A stretch of 64,000 nucleotides of DNA from NCBI RefSeq assembly GCF_027580225.2, contig NC_073355.2, forward strand, positions 24,269,501 through 24,333,500. The letters run 5' to 3'. The position numbers were made by a program, and so were the translations under genes. Of this stretch, positions 33,142 to 44,747 are shown piece after piece (the first letter of the stretch is position 1; every line of letters starts with the position of its first letter). Under the pieces are notes generated by a model. It had not been told where the DNA came from and did not search any database. It worked only from the letters and a program-made list of their open reading frames with translations. The DNA comes from Misgurnus anguillicaudatus. Its lineage: Eukaryota; Chordata; Actinopteri; Cypriniformes; Cobitidae.

Positions 33142-33930
33142 TATATATATATATATATGTTATATTTGAGGTAGACAGACAGGCTCCAGAAATGCGTCCA
33201 TTAAGCTTCATCCGCATTGTAACGACGCTGCTTGCGCATCCACTGTCCAAGCACAATAAATGCGTGAACTAATGAACAACAACAGTTTGTTTTTATATAT
33301 TTTTAAGTGCACAACCAATTACTTGCACGACCCACTTTATTCCCCTGTGCAACGCACTTATTGGGAACCCCTAATATAAATTATCCTTTCAAGTGAATAG
33401 CAGATGAATTGGAGCACTTTAAACATGATACGTTTGGAAATAAAGTTGCGGGTTTTGCACGGGTTTGATATAAAATATAGAAGGTTGAATTTAGTTGTTT
33501 GCAATTTGAAATATTTTTAACAGATTAATAAATTTAACTTGAACTATTTCTAAAATGTTTCTTTAATAAAGAACAGCGCTATCCTATAACGCAGCGAAAC
33601 CTATTACATAAAGTGAATAATTGATTGTCGAGCAATCGATATCAACCTATTCAGAACTTCCACCATGGACAGCACACGCTAAGGTCGAACTTAAGAAGGT
33701 TTACCTTAAGCAACATCCTAAGGTATAGTTCGGAGAACACACGTAGGAAAGGTATACCTGTAGTTAAGGTGTACCTTTTGAGTCTTCGTATCGCGCTAAG
33801 AGACAACGTTATCGGAGAACGCACCCCAGATCTCTTTGTTTAAATCGGTATCACACAAAAGTGCTATCAGTGCATCTCTCCTTTTCATATTTAGCAGTCT
33901 CTATTAACATGTCTGTACATTTGTTTGCAG
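33142..33930. other. Spacer before the first sushi exon
   Basis: It contains a small palindromic element near 33680-33790 (AAGGTTTACCTTAAG). From about 33835 it joins the conserved intron that precedes the P-type sushi exons at 50333 and 60688. No lectin, EGF or clear first exon was recognised. Confidence 0.55.
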
Positions 33931-34122
33931 CTGTTCAATGTTCAGAGCTGACCACACCAAACAATGGAGCAATGAAGTGTTACGATTGCAATGGCAAATT
34001 TAGCTACAAATCCACCTGTGAGTTTGCTTGTAATGAAGGATACACAATACGAACATCCAGCTCCTCTACACTGTTTTGTGAAGCCACAGGACAATGGAAT
34101 GATACACAACCCAGCTGTGAAA
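33931..34122 (+). CDS. Sushi exon 1 (P type, unit 1)
   Basis: A 192-bp exon with acceptor gtttgcag| and donor GAA A|gtaag, phase 1-1. It encodes one complement-control (sushi) domain of the selectin type: six core cysteines, NGKFSYKSTCEFACNEGY in the middle and GQWND before the last cysteine. A seventh cysteine (YDCNG) is unique to this copy; sister copies have Phe there. Such domains form rigid extracellular stalks in selectins and complement regulators. Confidence 0.88.
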
Positions 34123-34217
34123 GTAAGAAGGCTTAGGTGTTTCCCATAATGTCTAGTGATAGATCTGCTTTAATGTCTATGAATTTATATAATGGTGCCC
34201 ATTTTCTACTCTTTCAG

Positions 34218-34409
34218 TTATAAAATGCAAACCAGAGGACATCCCCAGACCAGATCATAGTAGCGTCAAATGTTCTGGACCCAATGGAAATTTTTCATAT
34301 GACTCTGTATGTGAATACTCATGTGAGGAGGGTTATGAACTGAAGGGGTCCAATACGACAAAATGCACTGCTACCACAAAATGGACCGGCAAACCACCGA
34401 CCTGTGAAC
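34218..34409 (+). CDS. Sushi exon 2 (K type, unit 1)
   Basis: A 192-bp exon 95 bases after exon 1, acceptor ctctttcag| and donor GAA C|gtgag, phase 1-1. The domain begins IKCKPEDIPRPDH and contains NGNFSYDSVCEYSCEEGYEL, a KWTGK tryptophan and a final PTCE, with six cysteines in selectin-type spacing. The exon 1/exon 2 pair recurs at 50333/50620 and 60688/60975. Confidence 0.88.
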
Positions 34410-34956
34410 GTGAGTAGAAATTACTTCAGCTTATGTAAAGCAAATATAACTACTTTCATTAGCGATGGACCAGTGGCAACATTTTCAAACACCCCTAAGT
34501 TCAAAATGTATCACATGACTGGACAGAGCAGAAATTTCCCTTTACAAAGACACCTGGATTGTAAAAATCAGTTGAGGATTGAAAAAATGCTGATATTTAT
34601 AATATTAGGGATTATACAAAATGTTATACATTAATTACAAAAGAAGGTATGTGATCGAAAATGCTTATTTTTCCACATGTTTTTGCTTGTAACTTTCTCA
34701 TTTTTTCAGATAATATCATGAAATATGGACATAATGTAGAATGTTGTTAGATCTTTCAAATGAAATCATGAACATTTACTGTTGGTATGGACATCAGACC
34801 CATGGTTTTTAGAACGATGCCTTCAGTGGACGTTATGACAGGACATTTGCTAATCTACCACCACAAATGTGACTACCAAATTTCCGCAATTTATTTAAAT
34901 ACCTTCTCCACCATGGATTTTGATGAAATTTCGTTAGTACCAAGATAAAGTGTATA
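34410..34956. other. Intron of the sushi array, unit 1
   Basis: Conserved with the introns after 50805, 56882 and 61166. An open frame that starts in the donor (MNVSRNY...) recurs in all four but is out of the exon frame and reflects duplication. Confidence 0.7.
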
Positions 34957-36175
34957 TGAAGAGTTTGGTTCCAAAACGCAATAAATCCATTTTGACAAAT
35001 TTTGGTAAAAACGTGTTTTCTATACCAAGAAAGTGACAAGATGAAAACAACTTTTTTTGTTACAAACTTTCACATAGCATCTTTAGGTTATAAAAACATA
35101 AAAAATTCAAATCCATAAGTTGATTTTCAAAGATTTATTATAAAAACGGATTATTTTTTCCACAAAATGCAATAAATCCATGACAAGTTTTTATTCAAAA
35201 TGCTATAATCTATTGAATCAATAGCCTATATAAATGTGCATTCATCTTTGCCATGTTATATTCATTTTGTTGACTAGTTGTACACACTAATTAAAAATAT
35301 AAACATTAATGTCATTAATCAAAACGTCTCGGTTACGTATGTAACCCTCGTTCCCTGAAGGAAGGGAACGGAGACGTCACATTGTGACCGACGAATTGGG
35401 AACCGCTCCGCTGGGATCCATCCACTTCGAGAAACGAACAAAACGGCAATGAAATTGGCATGCAGGTATATGCACAATGCCGGCGCCGCCCCGCCCCGCC
35501 AGGTGCGTATATAAGGCGCAGGTGCATAATACCAAATCAGCTATATTATTGCTGAGAAGCCGAGCAACAGTGCCCGGCCTGAAAACAGCAATGGAACAGC
35601 AAACTGTGGCGACGGGACGTGACGTCTCCGTTCCCTTCCTTCAGGGAACGAGGGTTACATACGTAACCGAGACGTTCCCTTTCAGCCGGTCACTACGACG
35701 TCATGTCGTGACCGACGAATTGGGAATCTCTACCAAAACGCCACTGCAGCTGAACCCTTCCAGTGCCTGCAAAAGCCCTCCGCCCTCCACATAAAGGGGC
35801 GGAACCTAAGGCGAAATGCAGAAGGCCGGTCACTACCTGTTCCTTAACCCACGAAGTGAAGCAGCGAACTGGGGAAGCATCTAAACTGAGCGGAGCTAGA
35901 ACACTGCGGAAGCCATCCCCTAAGAAGGTTAATGGATGACATAAATATATATGAAACAACCGACAGGTTGCTCAAAAAAGTCTCTGAACAATACATGGTA
36001 TGTAGAGAGATGCAGAGCAGGCTCTGCTAAGGAAAAACGTGGAGGATTAGAACGCCACGGACTATACACACAAATGAACCCCACGTAGGGGACAAATGTG
36101 GACGCCTAGCCTACACAGGTTTACAGAAAATACATCAGTGATAGGTTGACAGCGGATGCTCCGCAACACCAGCTA

Positions 36176-37109
36176 TCAGGGCGGTGGAGGAGAGGCAAAA
36201 ACAGTTTTTGAGACGTTTTTGCCCCGATGGCCTTCCATATTGGTACAAATGTACAGCACCAGTGCCAGTGCCCAAGATGATGCCACACTGCGTGTAGAGT
36301 GAGCACGTAAATTAAATGGACAAGGCACATTCTGCTTTTGATATGCAAGGGCTATAGTATCCACAATCCAATGGGACATCCTCTGCTTGGTGACAGCTTT
36401 TCCTTTCTGCTGACCACCATAACAAACAAAGAGCTGATCTGAGGTCCTAAAACTTTGCGTCCTGTCTATATACACACGTAGTGCACGAACAGGGCATAAC
36501 AAAGCCATGGCTGGGTCTGCCTCCTCCAAAGGCAGCGCTTGGAGGTTCACCACTTGATCTCTGAAAGGAGTGGTGGGAACTTTGGGCACAATGCCGGGCC
36601 GGGGTCTCAGTGTTACGCTGGATGCAGCCGGCCCGAACTGAAGGCACGATTCATCGACCGAAAATGCATGAATATAAGGAGAGTTAATGTTTTCATAGTA
36701 AGAAATTTAACACTCACACTATGCAGAGGCTCGAATGGGGCTTCCTGGAGTGATTTCAGCACCAAGGACAGGTCCCAAGGAGGAATAGAGGGAGGACGCG
36801 ACGGATTCAGTCTTCGAGCGCCTCTGAGAAATCTAATGACCAGGTCGTGCTGACCCACTGTCCTACCGTTTACGGGTGAATGGTGAGCTGATATCGCAGC
36901 GATATCGACTTTAAAAGTGGATGGTGACAGCCTATTCTCCAAACGACGCTGGAGATATAAAAGCACAACACTAATCGGGCATTCTCGGGGGTTTTCACTT
37001 TGGGAAGAACACCAGTCGACAAACAGGTTCCATTTAAGCGCATAAGCCTGTCTCGTAGACGGCGCTCGCGCAGCAGCAATAGTGTTAGATACCTCTTGCG
37101 GTAAATCAC
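36176..37109 (-). pseudogene. DIRS tyrosine recombinase, broken
   Basis: The N-terminal core-binding part reads STRQAYALKWNLFVDWC and continues to about 36613. A small deletion/frameshift there removes the region of the first catalytic Arg. The C-terminal part in another frame (36589-36176) keeps an H-x-x-R-like AHSTRS, but the usual Tyr-containing end is replaced by unrelated residues. It is non-functional by inspection. Confidence 0.75.
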
Positions 37110-39809
37110 TCATATCCTCCGTGCCCCGTCCAGAGACCACACATGGAGGTTCCACAGGTCGGGGCGCGGGTGCCATAATGTGCCCTCTTGTTGAGAAAGA
37201 AGGTCCTTCCTCAGGGGAATCTTCCACGGAGGGGCTGTCGCGAGGAGAGTGAGTTCTGGAAACCAACTCCTGGTTGTCCAATACGGTGCCACCAACAGCA
37301 CGCTCTCCTCGTCCTCCCGGATTTTGCATAGGGTTTGCGCAATGAGGCTCACCGGAGGGAACGCGTATTTGCGCATGTTTCGCGGCCAGCTGTGTGCCAA
37401 TGCATCCACGCCGAGCGAGTCGTCGGCTAGTGAATAGAACAGGCGACAATGGGTCGTCTCTGGGGAAGCAAACAGATCTATCTGCGCTTTGCCGAAACGT
37501 CTCCAAATCTGCTGAACCGCAATGGGGTGGAGCCGCCATTCGCCGGGACGTGCAGTCCGAGAGAGCGCATCCGCCTCTACATTGAGCGTGCCCGGAATGT
37601 AAATGGCACAAAGAGACCTCAAATTCTTCTGACTTCAAGTGAGGAGGTGACGGGCGAGATGCGACAGGTGACGCGAGCGTAAACCGCCTTGACGATTGAT
37701 GTACGCCACGGTCGCAGTGTTGTCTGTTCGAACTAATACATCTTTGCCCCGTAACTCGTTGCTGAAACGGACAAGCGCAAGATATACAGCCCACATTTCC
37801 CGGCAGTTTATGTGCCAATGCAGCTGGGGTGTCGTCCAGACCCCCGAAGCCGCAAGCCCATCGTACGTGGCCCCCCACCCCGTGTCTGAAGCATCTGTGC
37901 ATACTATCGCATGCCTGGAGACCTGTCTCAGAGGCACACCGGCTCGGAGAAACGCACGGTCTAACCACGGAGTGAAAGTGCGACGACACGCAGGTGAAAT
38001 GATAACACTGTGAATGCCGCGCAGCCACGCTCTCCTCGGGACTCGATCGTGAAGCCAATGCTGAAGCAGTCGCATATGAAGCAGTCCGAGCGGAGTTACA
38101 GCTACGGCTGCTGCCATATGCCCCAAAAGCTTCTGAAATTGTTTCAGCGGGACCGCGCTCTTGCTCTTGAATGTATTCAGGCAAGTCAGAATCGACTGTA
38201 CACGCGCTTCTGTTAGACAAGCTGTCAAATCGATCGAGTCCAGTTCCATACCGAGAAAAGAGATTCTCTGCACGGGGCAAAGCTTGCTCTTTTCCCAGTT
38301 GACCCGAAGACCCAAACGAGCGAGGTGTTTTAAAGTTAAATCTCTGTGATCGCACAGCGTCTGACGTGTTTGAGCTATTATTAGCCAATCGTCCAAATAC
38401 GCGAGAATGCGCACACCTCTCTCTCTCAGGGGTTTTAAAGCCCCCTCCACTACTTTGGTGAATACACGGGGCGACAGAGAGAGCCCGAATGGGAGGACTT
38501 TGTACTGGTATGCTCGCCCCTCAAACGCAAAGCGGAGAAACGGCCTATGCCGGGGGAGATTCGATACGTGAATGTACGTGTACTTCAGATCGAAAGATGC
38601 AAACCAATCGTCTGGACGAATGCATGGAAATATGTTTTTGGGCGTCAGCATTCTTAACGGCATTTTGTAAAGTGCACGGTTCAGTGAACGCAGGTCCAGG
38701 ATCAGTCGCAAGCCGCCGCTTTTCTTGGGTACAATAAAGTAAGGGCTGTAAAACCCCGACCTCATCTCGGCTGGAGGGACCGGCTGGATCGCGTCTTTCG
38801 CCAATAAGACAGCGATCTCCACACGGAGGACGTGCGCATTGGCAGCTCTCACCGTAGTGAAAGGAACGCCGGAGAATTTGGGGGGACGCCGGGCAAATTG
38901 GATCGCATAGCCGAGACGAATCGTGCGTAAAAGCCAACGCGACGGGCTGGGAAGCTGTTCCCACGCCCCCAGATACCGTGCGAGGGGGACTAAAGGCACG
39001 ATCGGTGTACCCTCGGCAGGCGCAACGGAGGTGATCGCCGGTGTGTGCGTAATGGCCGCACCGACAGCAGTGTTGTGTGTGATAACACTTACCTGAGTCC
39101 GTTGCTGGGTGGGTGAGTAAGGGAGGCTCTGAAGACACCTCACACCACTCGATGCACCCTCTGGTGAAGGAGGAGGAAGACGATGGGTTATGAGCCCGTA
39201 GCTGTCTCCTTCCGCCTGAGAAGTTGGAGAGCGCGGTGGGGTTATGAGCCCGTGCGTCGCTCTCGTTCTCCTCTGATGAGTCGGAGAACGAGGGGGGGTT
39301 ATGAGCCCGCTCGTGTCTCCGGTGCTCATCTGAAGACCTAGAGATGGAAGTGGAATTTGCTCTTTTTGTGAATTTGTGGGTGCCGACTGAAAAGTCGGCG
39401 GAACAGAAAAATGAAACAAAAGATTCCCCAACCGGCCCTCCTCCGGTGGGGGGAGTGGTGCCTTCACCATCTTCCGAAGAGCGATCCCCTCCATCTCTAG
39501 GTCGCCCGTCTCAGGGCCGCTTTGATCTTCTTTTTCCACCCTTTGAAGCGGGCTGAGCAGGCGGGGCGGGATGCTGACGACCGGTTCCTCGCTTCTTAGA
39601 AGAGCCCCGGGGAGGAACGGAGGCGGCCGCCACAGGACGCCCTTGGCAAGGAGCAGGCTGAGGCGCCGACGTGGACGGGGCAGGCGCAGGACGCTTCCGA
39701 CGTGGCATGATCTGAGCGATGGCCTCAGTCTGCTTCTTGGCCGCGGAGAATTGCTGGGCAAACTCCTCGACCGTCTTGCCGAACAGGCCGGTCTGGGAAA
39801 CCGGAGCAT
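37110..39809 (-). pseudogene. DIRS reverse transcriptase-RNase H, with nonsense mutation
   Basis: The open frame from 39809 overlaps gag. RT signatures are YFIVPKKSGGLRLILDLRSLN, the catalytic-site strand FDLK, and AYLDDW. RNase H motifs follow (CTDASDTGWGA, CREMWAVYLAL, RTDNTATVAYIN). A TGA at about 37635 stands where relatives carry Trp. The same frame then runs on (IPGTLNVEADALSR) to 37110. RT core and RNase H residues look intact; the stop separates the connector region. Confidence 0.85.
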
Positions 39810-40892
39810 TCAGGAGCCGGGTTTTATCGGCATCCTTCATGTCCGCCAGACACAGCCAGAGATGGCGTTCCTGGACTACCAGGGTAGACAGTTCGGAGAA
39901 CTCCGCCGAGTCGTGACTTCCCGCGTGCAGGTCCCTCAGAGCCTTAGCCTGGTGAACCTGCAGCAATGCCATGGCATGCAGGGCAGAGACTGCCTCCCCA
40001 CAAGCCTTGTAAGCAGCACCGATCAGCGCCGATGAATGCTTACATGCCCGTGAGGGGAGAGTAGGCTGGTCCCGCCAGGAGGAAGCGACACCGGCCGGAC
40101 ACAACTGCATCGCGACCGGGCGCTCTACTGACGGGATACCAGTGTACCCCTTGGCATCCCCACCCTCGAGAGAGGTGAGAGGTGAAGGCTGATACGGCCG
40201 GTTCCGGGCGGAAAACGGGGTTTTCCACGACCACGTCAGCTCTTCATGCACCTCGGGAAAGAAAGGCACCGGGGGCGAGGACTGAGAAGCCCTGGCACCC
40301 CCGAAGAACTAATCATCGAGGCGGGACGGTTCAGGTGGGGGAGGTTTAGTCCACTCCAAGCCGACCGCCTCCGCCGCCCGAGCGAGCATGGCTGCCATCT
40401 CGGGATCAAACGCAGAACCCGCAACCTGGCACGAAGGCGGGGCGGATACGGATCGACGTCCGAGGCTGACAACCCCCCCTCCGACGTTACGGTGGACATC
40501 GCGTCAGGCGGAGGCTCGACAGAGCGCGAGGACACCGTAGAACACGGGCCGCTCGTCTCCATCGGGACCTCCGCTGGCAACGGATCAGGGCGCTGGGAGC
40601 TACTGGACGAACCAGCAGACCGACCCAGCACCGTTATACGGGTATCATCCTTCGCAAGCCTGGTAACTGCCCCCTTAGCAGTACCAGACTTGGAAGGCGG
40701 GGGCCGTTGCCGGAGGAACGACACCCGTCTCCGCAAATCCGCTATAGTCATGCCCTCGCAGACGGAGCATGAGCTATCACGCAGCGCTGCCTCTGCATGC
40801 TGGAGCCCCAGACACGAAAGACAACGCTTGTGGCCATCCTGGGGGGCGATGAACACACCGCATCCAGAAACGGAGCACGGACGGAAATCCAT
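39511..40892 (-). pseudogene. DIRS gag-like gene, frameshifted
   Basis: The N-terminal part (from 40892) starts MDFRPCSVSGCGVF and has a Cys-rich pattern with CLSCLG and CSVCEG, as in DIRS gag. The frame shifts near 40320-40340, and the downstream frame also has a stop (D-D-stop) before VPFFPEVHEELTWSW. The remainder to 39511 ends in a basic tail (GGKRRSKRP). It cannot yield a complete product. Confidence 0.8.
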
Positions 40893-42051
40893 CTTTAAAA
40901 ATACGACCCCGACCGTGACACGAATGAGTGGCTGTCTTTAAAAAGACACAAAGCTCAAACGTGCTGCTCTTTTAGGAAAATCACTCTTTGTGCAAGCTGG
41001 TGAAACACACAGGGAGAGGCAACGCACTCACTCGAACTCAAGTCCTAAATTAAAGAGACAGAGAGAGAGAGAAAGGGTGGAGAAAAAACACTGCGAGCCT
41101 CCGCTGAGGTGTCTTTGCCCAACCAACTTCAGCAAGCTGAGATCTTATTTTCTTCCCTTCAGAACAGGATCTACGAAGATCAGTTTGAAAAGCTTCTCGA
41201 GAGCAGATGTCTGCCGGCTTCGAAGCAATAAAGCTGATTTGGTATTATGCACCTGCGCCTTATATACGCACCTGGCGGGGCGGCGCCGACATTATGCAAA
41301 TACCTGCATGCCAAGTTCATTGGCGTTTTTGATAGTTCTCGAAGTAGATAGGTCACCCGCGAAGCGGTTCCCAATTCGTCGGTCACGACGTGACGTCGTA
41401 GTGACCGACTGAAAGGGAACACTTACTTTGTCATATTAAGAACCCTGTCATTGCGGTTATAACTTGACGTCGTCGCTTAACGTCTTTCACAGCGATCAGC
41501 TGTAAAATGTTTTTGGTCCTGCTCGATTTTCGTTGACTTTGAGTAAAATTATGGAAAGTTTTTCATAAGATCCTCTGGGGTCAATGTGTTAGCATGAGAA
41601 GCTTGATGCTGTCGGGAGAACAAGCACCCGTCTCCCGAGTGCCTCTCAGGGAAATTATTAGATGTTGGCTTACGTTTCTTTCCCATTACAGAAAACCACC
41701 ACAGGTTTATCAATGCCATTAAAGTATTATTTTGTTTTGTTTGTTGATCACGAAGTACAAAGTAGATGAGGAAAACTAGGACTCCATGTACTCAGAGCGC
41801 CGCCATGGTTTGTTTACATTGCGTGAATGGTGCACTGTAGGATTTATTGCGTTCTGTAAAAAAGGGGGAGTGGCGTTTATCGCATTTTGGGAAAAAAGGG
41901 AGAAAAGATGACAGAATAACACGGCGGATATTGGATTTTGCGTAAAATTAAGAATGTACTTTTAACTACTGACCTGATATAATACTGATTTTGGCAGTAA
42001 CTCATTTTTTTCAAAAATGCTGTTTATCGCGTTTTGGAACCAAACTCTTCA

Positions 42052-43605
42052 TATATTTATTGTCACCTCATATTCATTATTGTCCAGAGTTTAGATGAAT
42101 CCCTCCAACCGGTTGAAAGTCACTTAAATCTTCAGACGGTTGCTTTGAACTGAAAACACCTTAAGGCTAAAAGCTTGAAATGTCTAACGCTTTCGAGGGT
42201 TGTTCTCAACATAGTTACTATCATATTCAGGAAAAACACACTCCCACTAGGCAGCGAGGAGTAGATATTGGATGACACACATTTTAACAGTAGCACGCAG
42301 TTTGGAACTAATTGATGAGACTGCACATCACAAACATTCTTTGTCAACTTACCAATGTATAGGCCAATTTTGTGGATCAATTAAAAATGATTATTTTAAT
42401 TTTTATTGAACTTTGCTTATTAAAAAACATGATCGTAACAAAAATCTATTTCAATGACAAAAGATCAATACTGCAAGCAGCGGTGGGGAAAGATACATCA
42501 AAATATATTTTGAAATAAAACGAAATATAGCTTTAAGTGTATCAACATAAACTACAAAATACAGCAGCCACAACATTTATCAAAATCAACTAATATATTT
42601 TGAAAATACTAAAAAATACTTTTACAAGAGAGCATGACATTTCTCCGCAAACCTTCCATCAGTTGGACTATTTGATCTATTGCTTCACCATTACATTGAC
42701 TCTGATTGAGTCGTCCAAAAATCTGACATGCATCCGGTAACGAATGGCTTACTTTGCTTTAGCAACACTGACAAACAAATCATTCAAAAGATGACAACAG
42801 ATGGCACCTTTATTCATAGCAACTAGTTTCTAACTAATTAATCATTTGGTTCTTATTATAAATATAATAATATATTGTGTCATGCAGTCATTCATGCAAA
42901 CCAAAATATCATGATCCTACTAAACAGCTACTTCAACTATAGGGTTATGGTTTAAAACCGGCTTTAGAATACACACGCACTGCCGTGAGCAGCCTTTTTT
43001 TACACAATTGTACTCGTATATCCGTGTCATAGAGTGACAGTAAAAGCTGCTGCTATAAGTAAGTTTAGATCGCTACACAAATGTGGTGGCATTAAAATCC
43101 CAGAGCAGCAGGGCAACGCATGACAAATGTCTAATCGAGAGTCAATAAACATTTATGTAAACCAGATTAGTGCAGAGATAAATTCATTTGCATTTAAAAG
43201 AACACACCCAAAAACAGCACACTTTTGCTCACACCTACAAAAATGGCAATTCTAACATGTTATAATAAATTATCTATATGGTATTATGAGCTAGAACTTC
43301 ACATACGACACCAAAGAGTTATTTCACATCTTAAAAAAGTCTTTAAAAATTGATGGAAAGCTGGTAGCCTGCACGTTTGACCATCACCTTTCAAATGAAT
43401 CAATTTTCTGGTCTGGGGCTGGGGAAGCTTCTAAGAAGACACCAATCAGAGGCCGCATTTTTATGATGCCATCATGTAGACTTCTTATAAAATATTTTAC
43501 AGTATTTTAAAAATACAAAAATGCAAATCACGAAAGAATTTTGATACAAAACACAACAGCATTTTGATCAATCCTATCAATTACAAATTTTTACCATTTT
43601 TTTAG
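42052..43605. other. Intron of the sushi array, unit 1 (second part)
   Basis: Aligns with introns at 51240-52660, 57440-59242 and 61620-62500. It includes the ~100-bp dispersed repeat near 43110-43210. No exon was recognised. Confidence 0.65.
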
Positions 43606-43797
43606 TTGTAAAATGCAGTCCTGTGGAGGTCACCACTTTACATCATGGCAAAGTCCAATGTTCTGAACCCAGAGGAAAGTATTCATATGACTCTGTATGT
43701 GAATACTCATGTGAGACGGGTTATGAACTGAAGAGGTCCAATACGAGAAAATGCACTGCTAACAAACAATGGACTGGCACACCACCGACCTGTGAAC
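43606..43797 (+). CDS. Sushi exon 3 (unit 1)
   Basis: 192 bp, acceptor ttttttag|, donor GAA C|gtgag, phase 1-1. It reads VKCSPVEVTTLHHGKVQC, GKYSYDSVCEYSCETGYEL, KQWTGTPPTCE. Six cysteines and the conserved Trp are present. The closest relative in the window is exon 7 (52661). Confidence 0.87.
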
Positions 43798-44154
43798 GTG
43801 AGTAGAAATTACTTTAACTAATTTATAGCAAATATAACTACTTTTCATTAGTGATGGACCAATGTATATGCCATTTTTGGATCAATTTAAAATAATTATT
43901 TTATTTTTATTGAACTTTGCTAATTTAAAAAAACATGATCGTAACAGATATCGATTTCAATGACAAAAGTTCAATACTGCAAGCAGCATTGGGCAAAAAT
44001 AAATCAAAATATATTTTTAAATAAAACCAAATACCTTAGTTTTAAGTGTATTAAAATAAACTACAAAATACAGCAGCCACAACATGTATCAAAATAAACT
44101 ACAGTATTTTTGTATTTTGAAAATATAAAAAAAGTTGTAATCATTTTTTTTTAG
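43798..44154. other. Intron between sushi exons 3 and 4
   Basis: About 360 bases, AT-rich, alignable with the intron between exons 7 and 8. No other feature. Confidence 0.7.
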
Positions 44155-44346
44155 GTGTAAAATGCCATCCGAAGGAGGTCATCACTTTACATCATGGCAA
44201 GGTCAAATGTTCTGGACCCAATGGAAATTATTCATATGACTCTGTATGTGAATACTCATGTGAGGAGGGTTATGAACTGAAGGGGTCCAATATAACAAAA
44301 TGCACTGCTACCACAGAATGGACCGGCACACCACCGACCTGTGAAC
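44155..44346 (+). CDS. Sushi exon 4 (unit 1)
   Basis: 192 bp, acceptor tttttttag|, donor GAA C|gtgag, phase 1-1. It reads VKCHPKEVITLHHGKVKC, NGNYSYDSVCEYSCEEGYEL, EWTGTPPTCE. Six cysteines. It contains an N-glycosylation sequon (NYS), also found in other K-type domains as NFS. Confidence 0.87.
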
Positions 44347-44747
44347 GTGAGTAGAAATTACTTCAACTTATGTAAAGCAAATATAACTACTTTCATTATC
44401 GATGGACCAGTGACAAAATTTTCAAACACCCCTAAGTTCAGACAAATGTATAGGACAATTTTTGGATCAATTTAAAGAAATTAATTCATTTTTATTGCAC
44501 TTTGCTAATATAAAAACATGATCGTAACAGATATCTATTTCAATGACAAAAGTGCAATAATGCTAGCAGCATTGGGCAAAAATACATCAAAATATATTTG
44601 AAAATAAAATACAGCATACCTTATTTTTAAGTGTATCAAAATTAACTACAAAATACAGCAGCCACAACATGTATCAAAATAAACTACAGTATTTTGTATT
44701 TTGAAAATACATAAACATACTGGTAGCACTTTATTTTACAGTACATG
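44347..44747. other. Intron downstream of sushi exon 4
   Basis: Aligns with 53404-53798 and 59435-59790. It ends in a GGTAGCACTTTATTTTACAG motif, the start of a dispersed repeat. Confidence 0.65.

Larger units (their letters stand above)
35326..41417 (-). mobile_element. DIRS-type tyrosine-recombinase retrotransposon, inactive
   Basis: This 6.1-kb insertion starts GTCTCGGTTACG and ends ACTGAAAGGG, with AAC on both sides. It contains gag, RT-RNase H and tyrosine recombinase reading frames on the minus strand. Terminal inverted sequences occur (about 35378-35520 against about 41240-41417), and 35326-35378 recurs inverted at 35620-35674, the internal complementary region typical of DIRS. All three genes are damaged. 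Confidence 0.88.
34957..42051. mobile_element. MITE (TGAAGAGTTTGG), copy 2, split by a DIRS element
   Basis: Left part 34957-35325 and right part 41418-42051 together match the MITE at 32114-33141. The sister intron at about 57420 reads straight through (AAAGTGTATATATTTATG), which marks the empty site and a TA-type target duplication. Confidence 0.88.

Noticed and set aside
34404..34634. Frames starting MNVSRNY after sushi exons 2, 6, 9 and 12
   Set aside because: They begin inside the splice donor in a different frame and lie in introns. Their similarity in four places follows from tandem duplication.
36613..38388. 591-residue minus-strand frame
   Set aside because: Only its last ~150 residues (tyrosine recombinase N-terminal part) are real; the rest runs out of frame across the RT-RNase H region of the DIRS element.
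39571..41412. Plus-strand frames of 140-231 residues
   Set aside because: Antisense shadows of the GC-rich gag/pol region and terminal repeat of the DIRS element.
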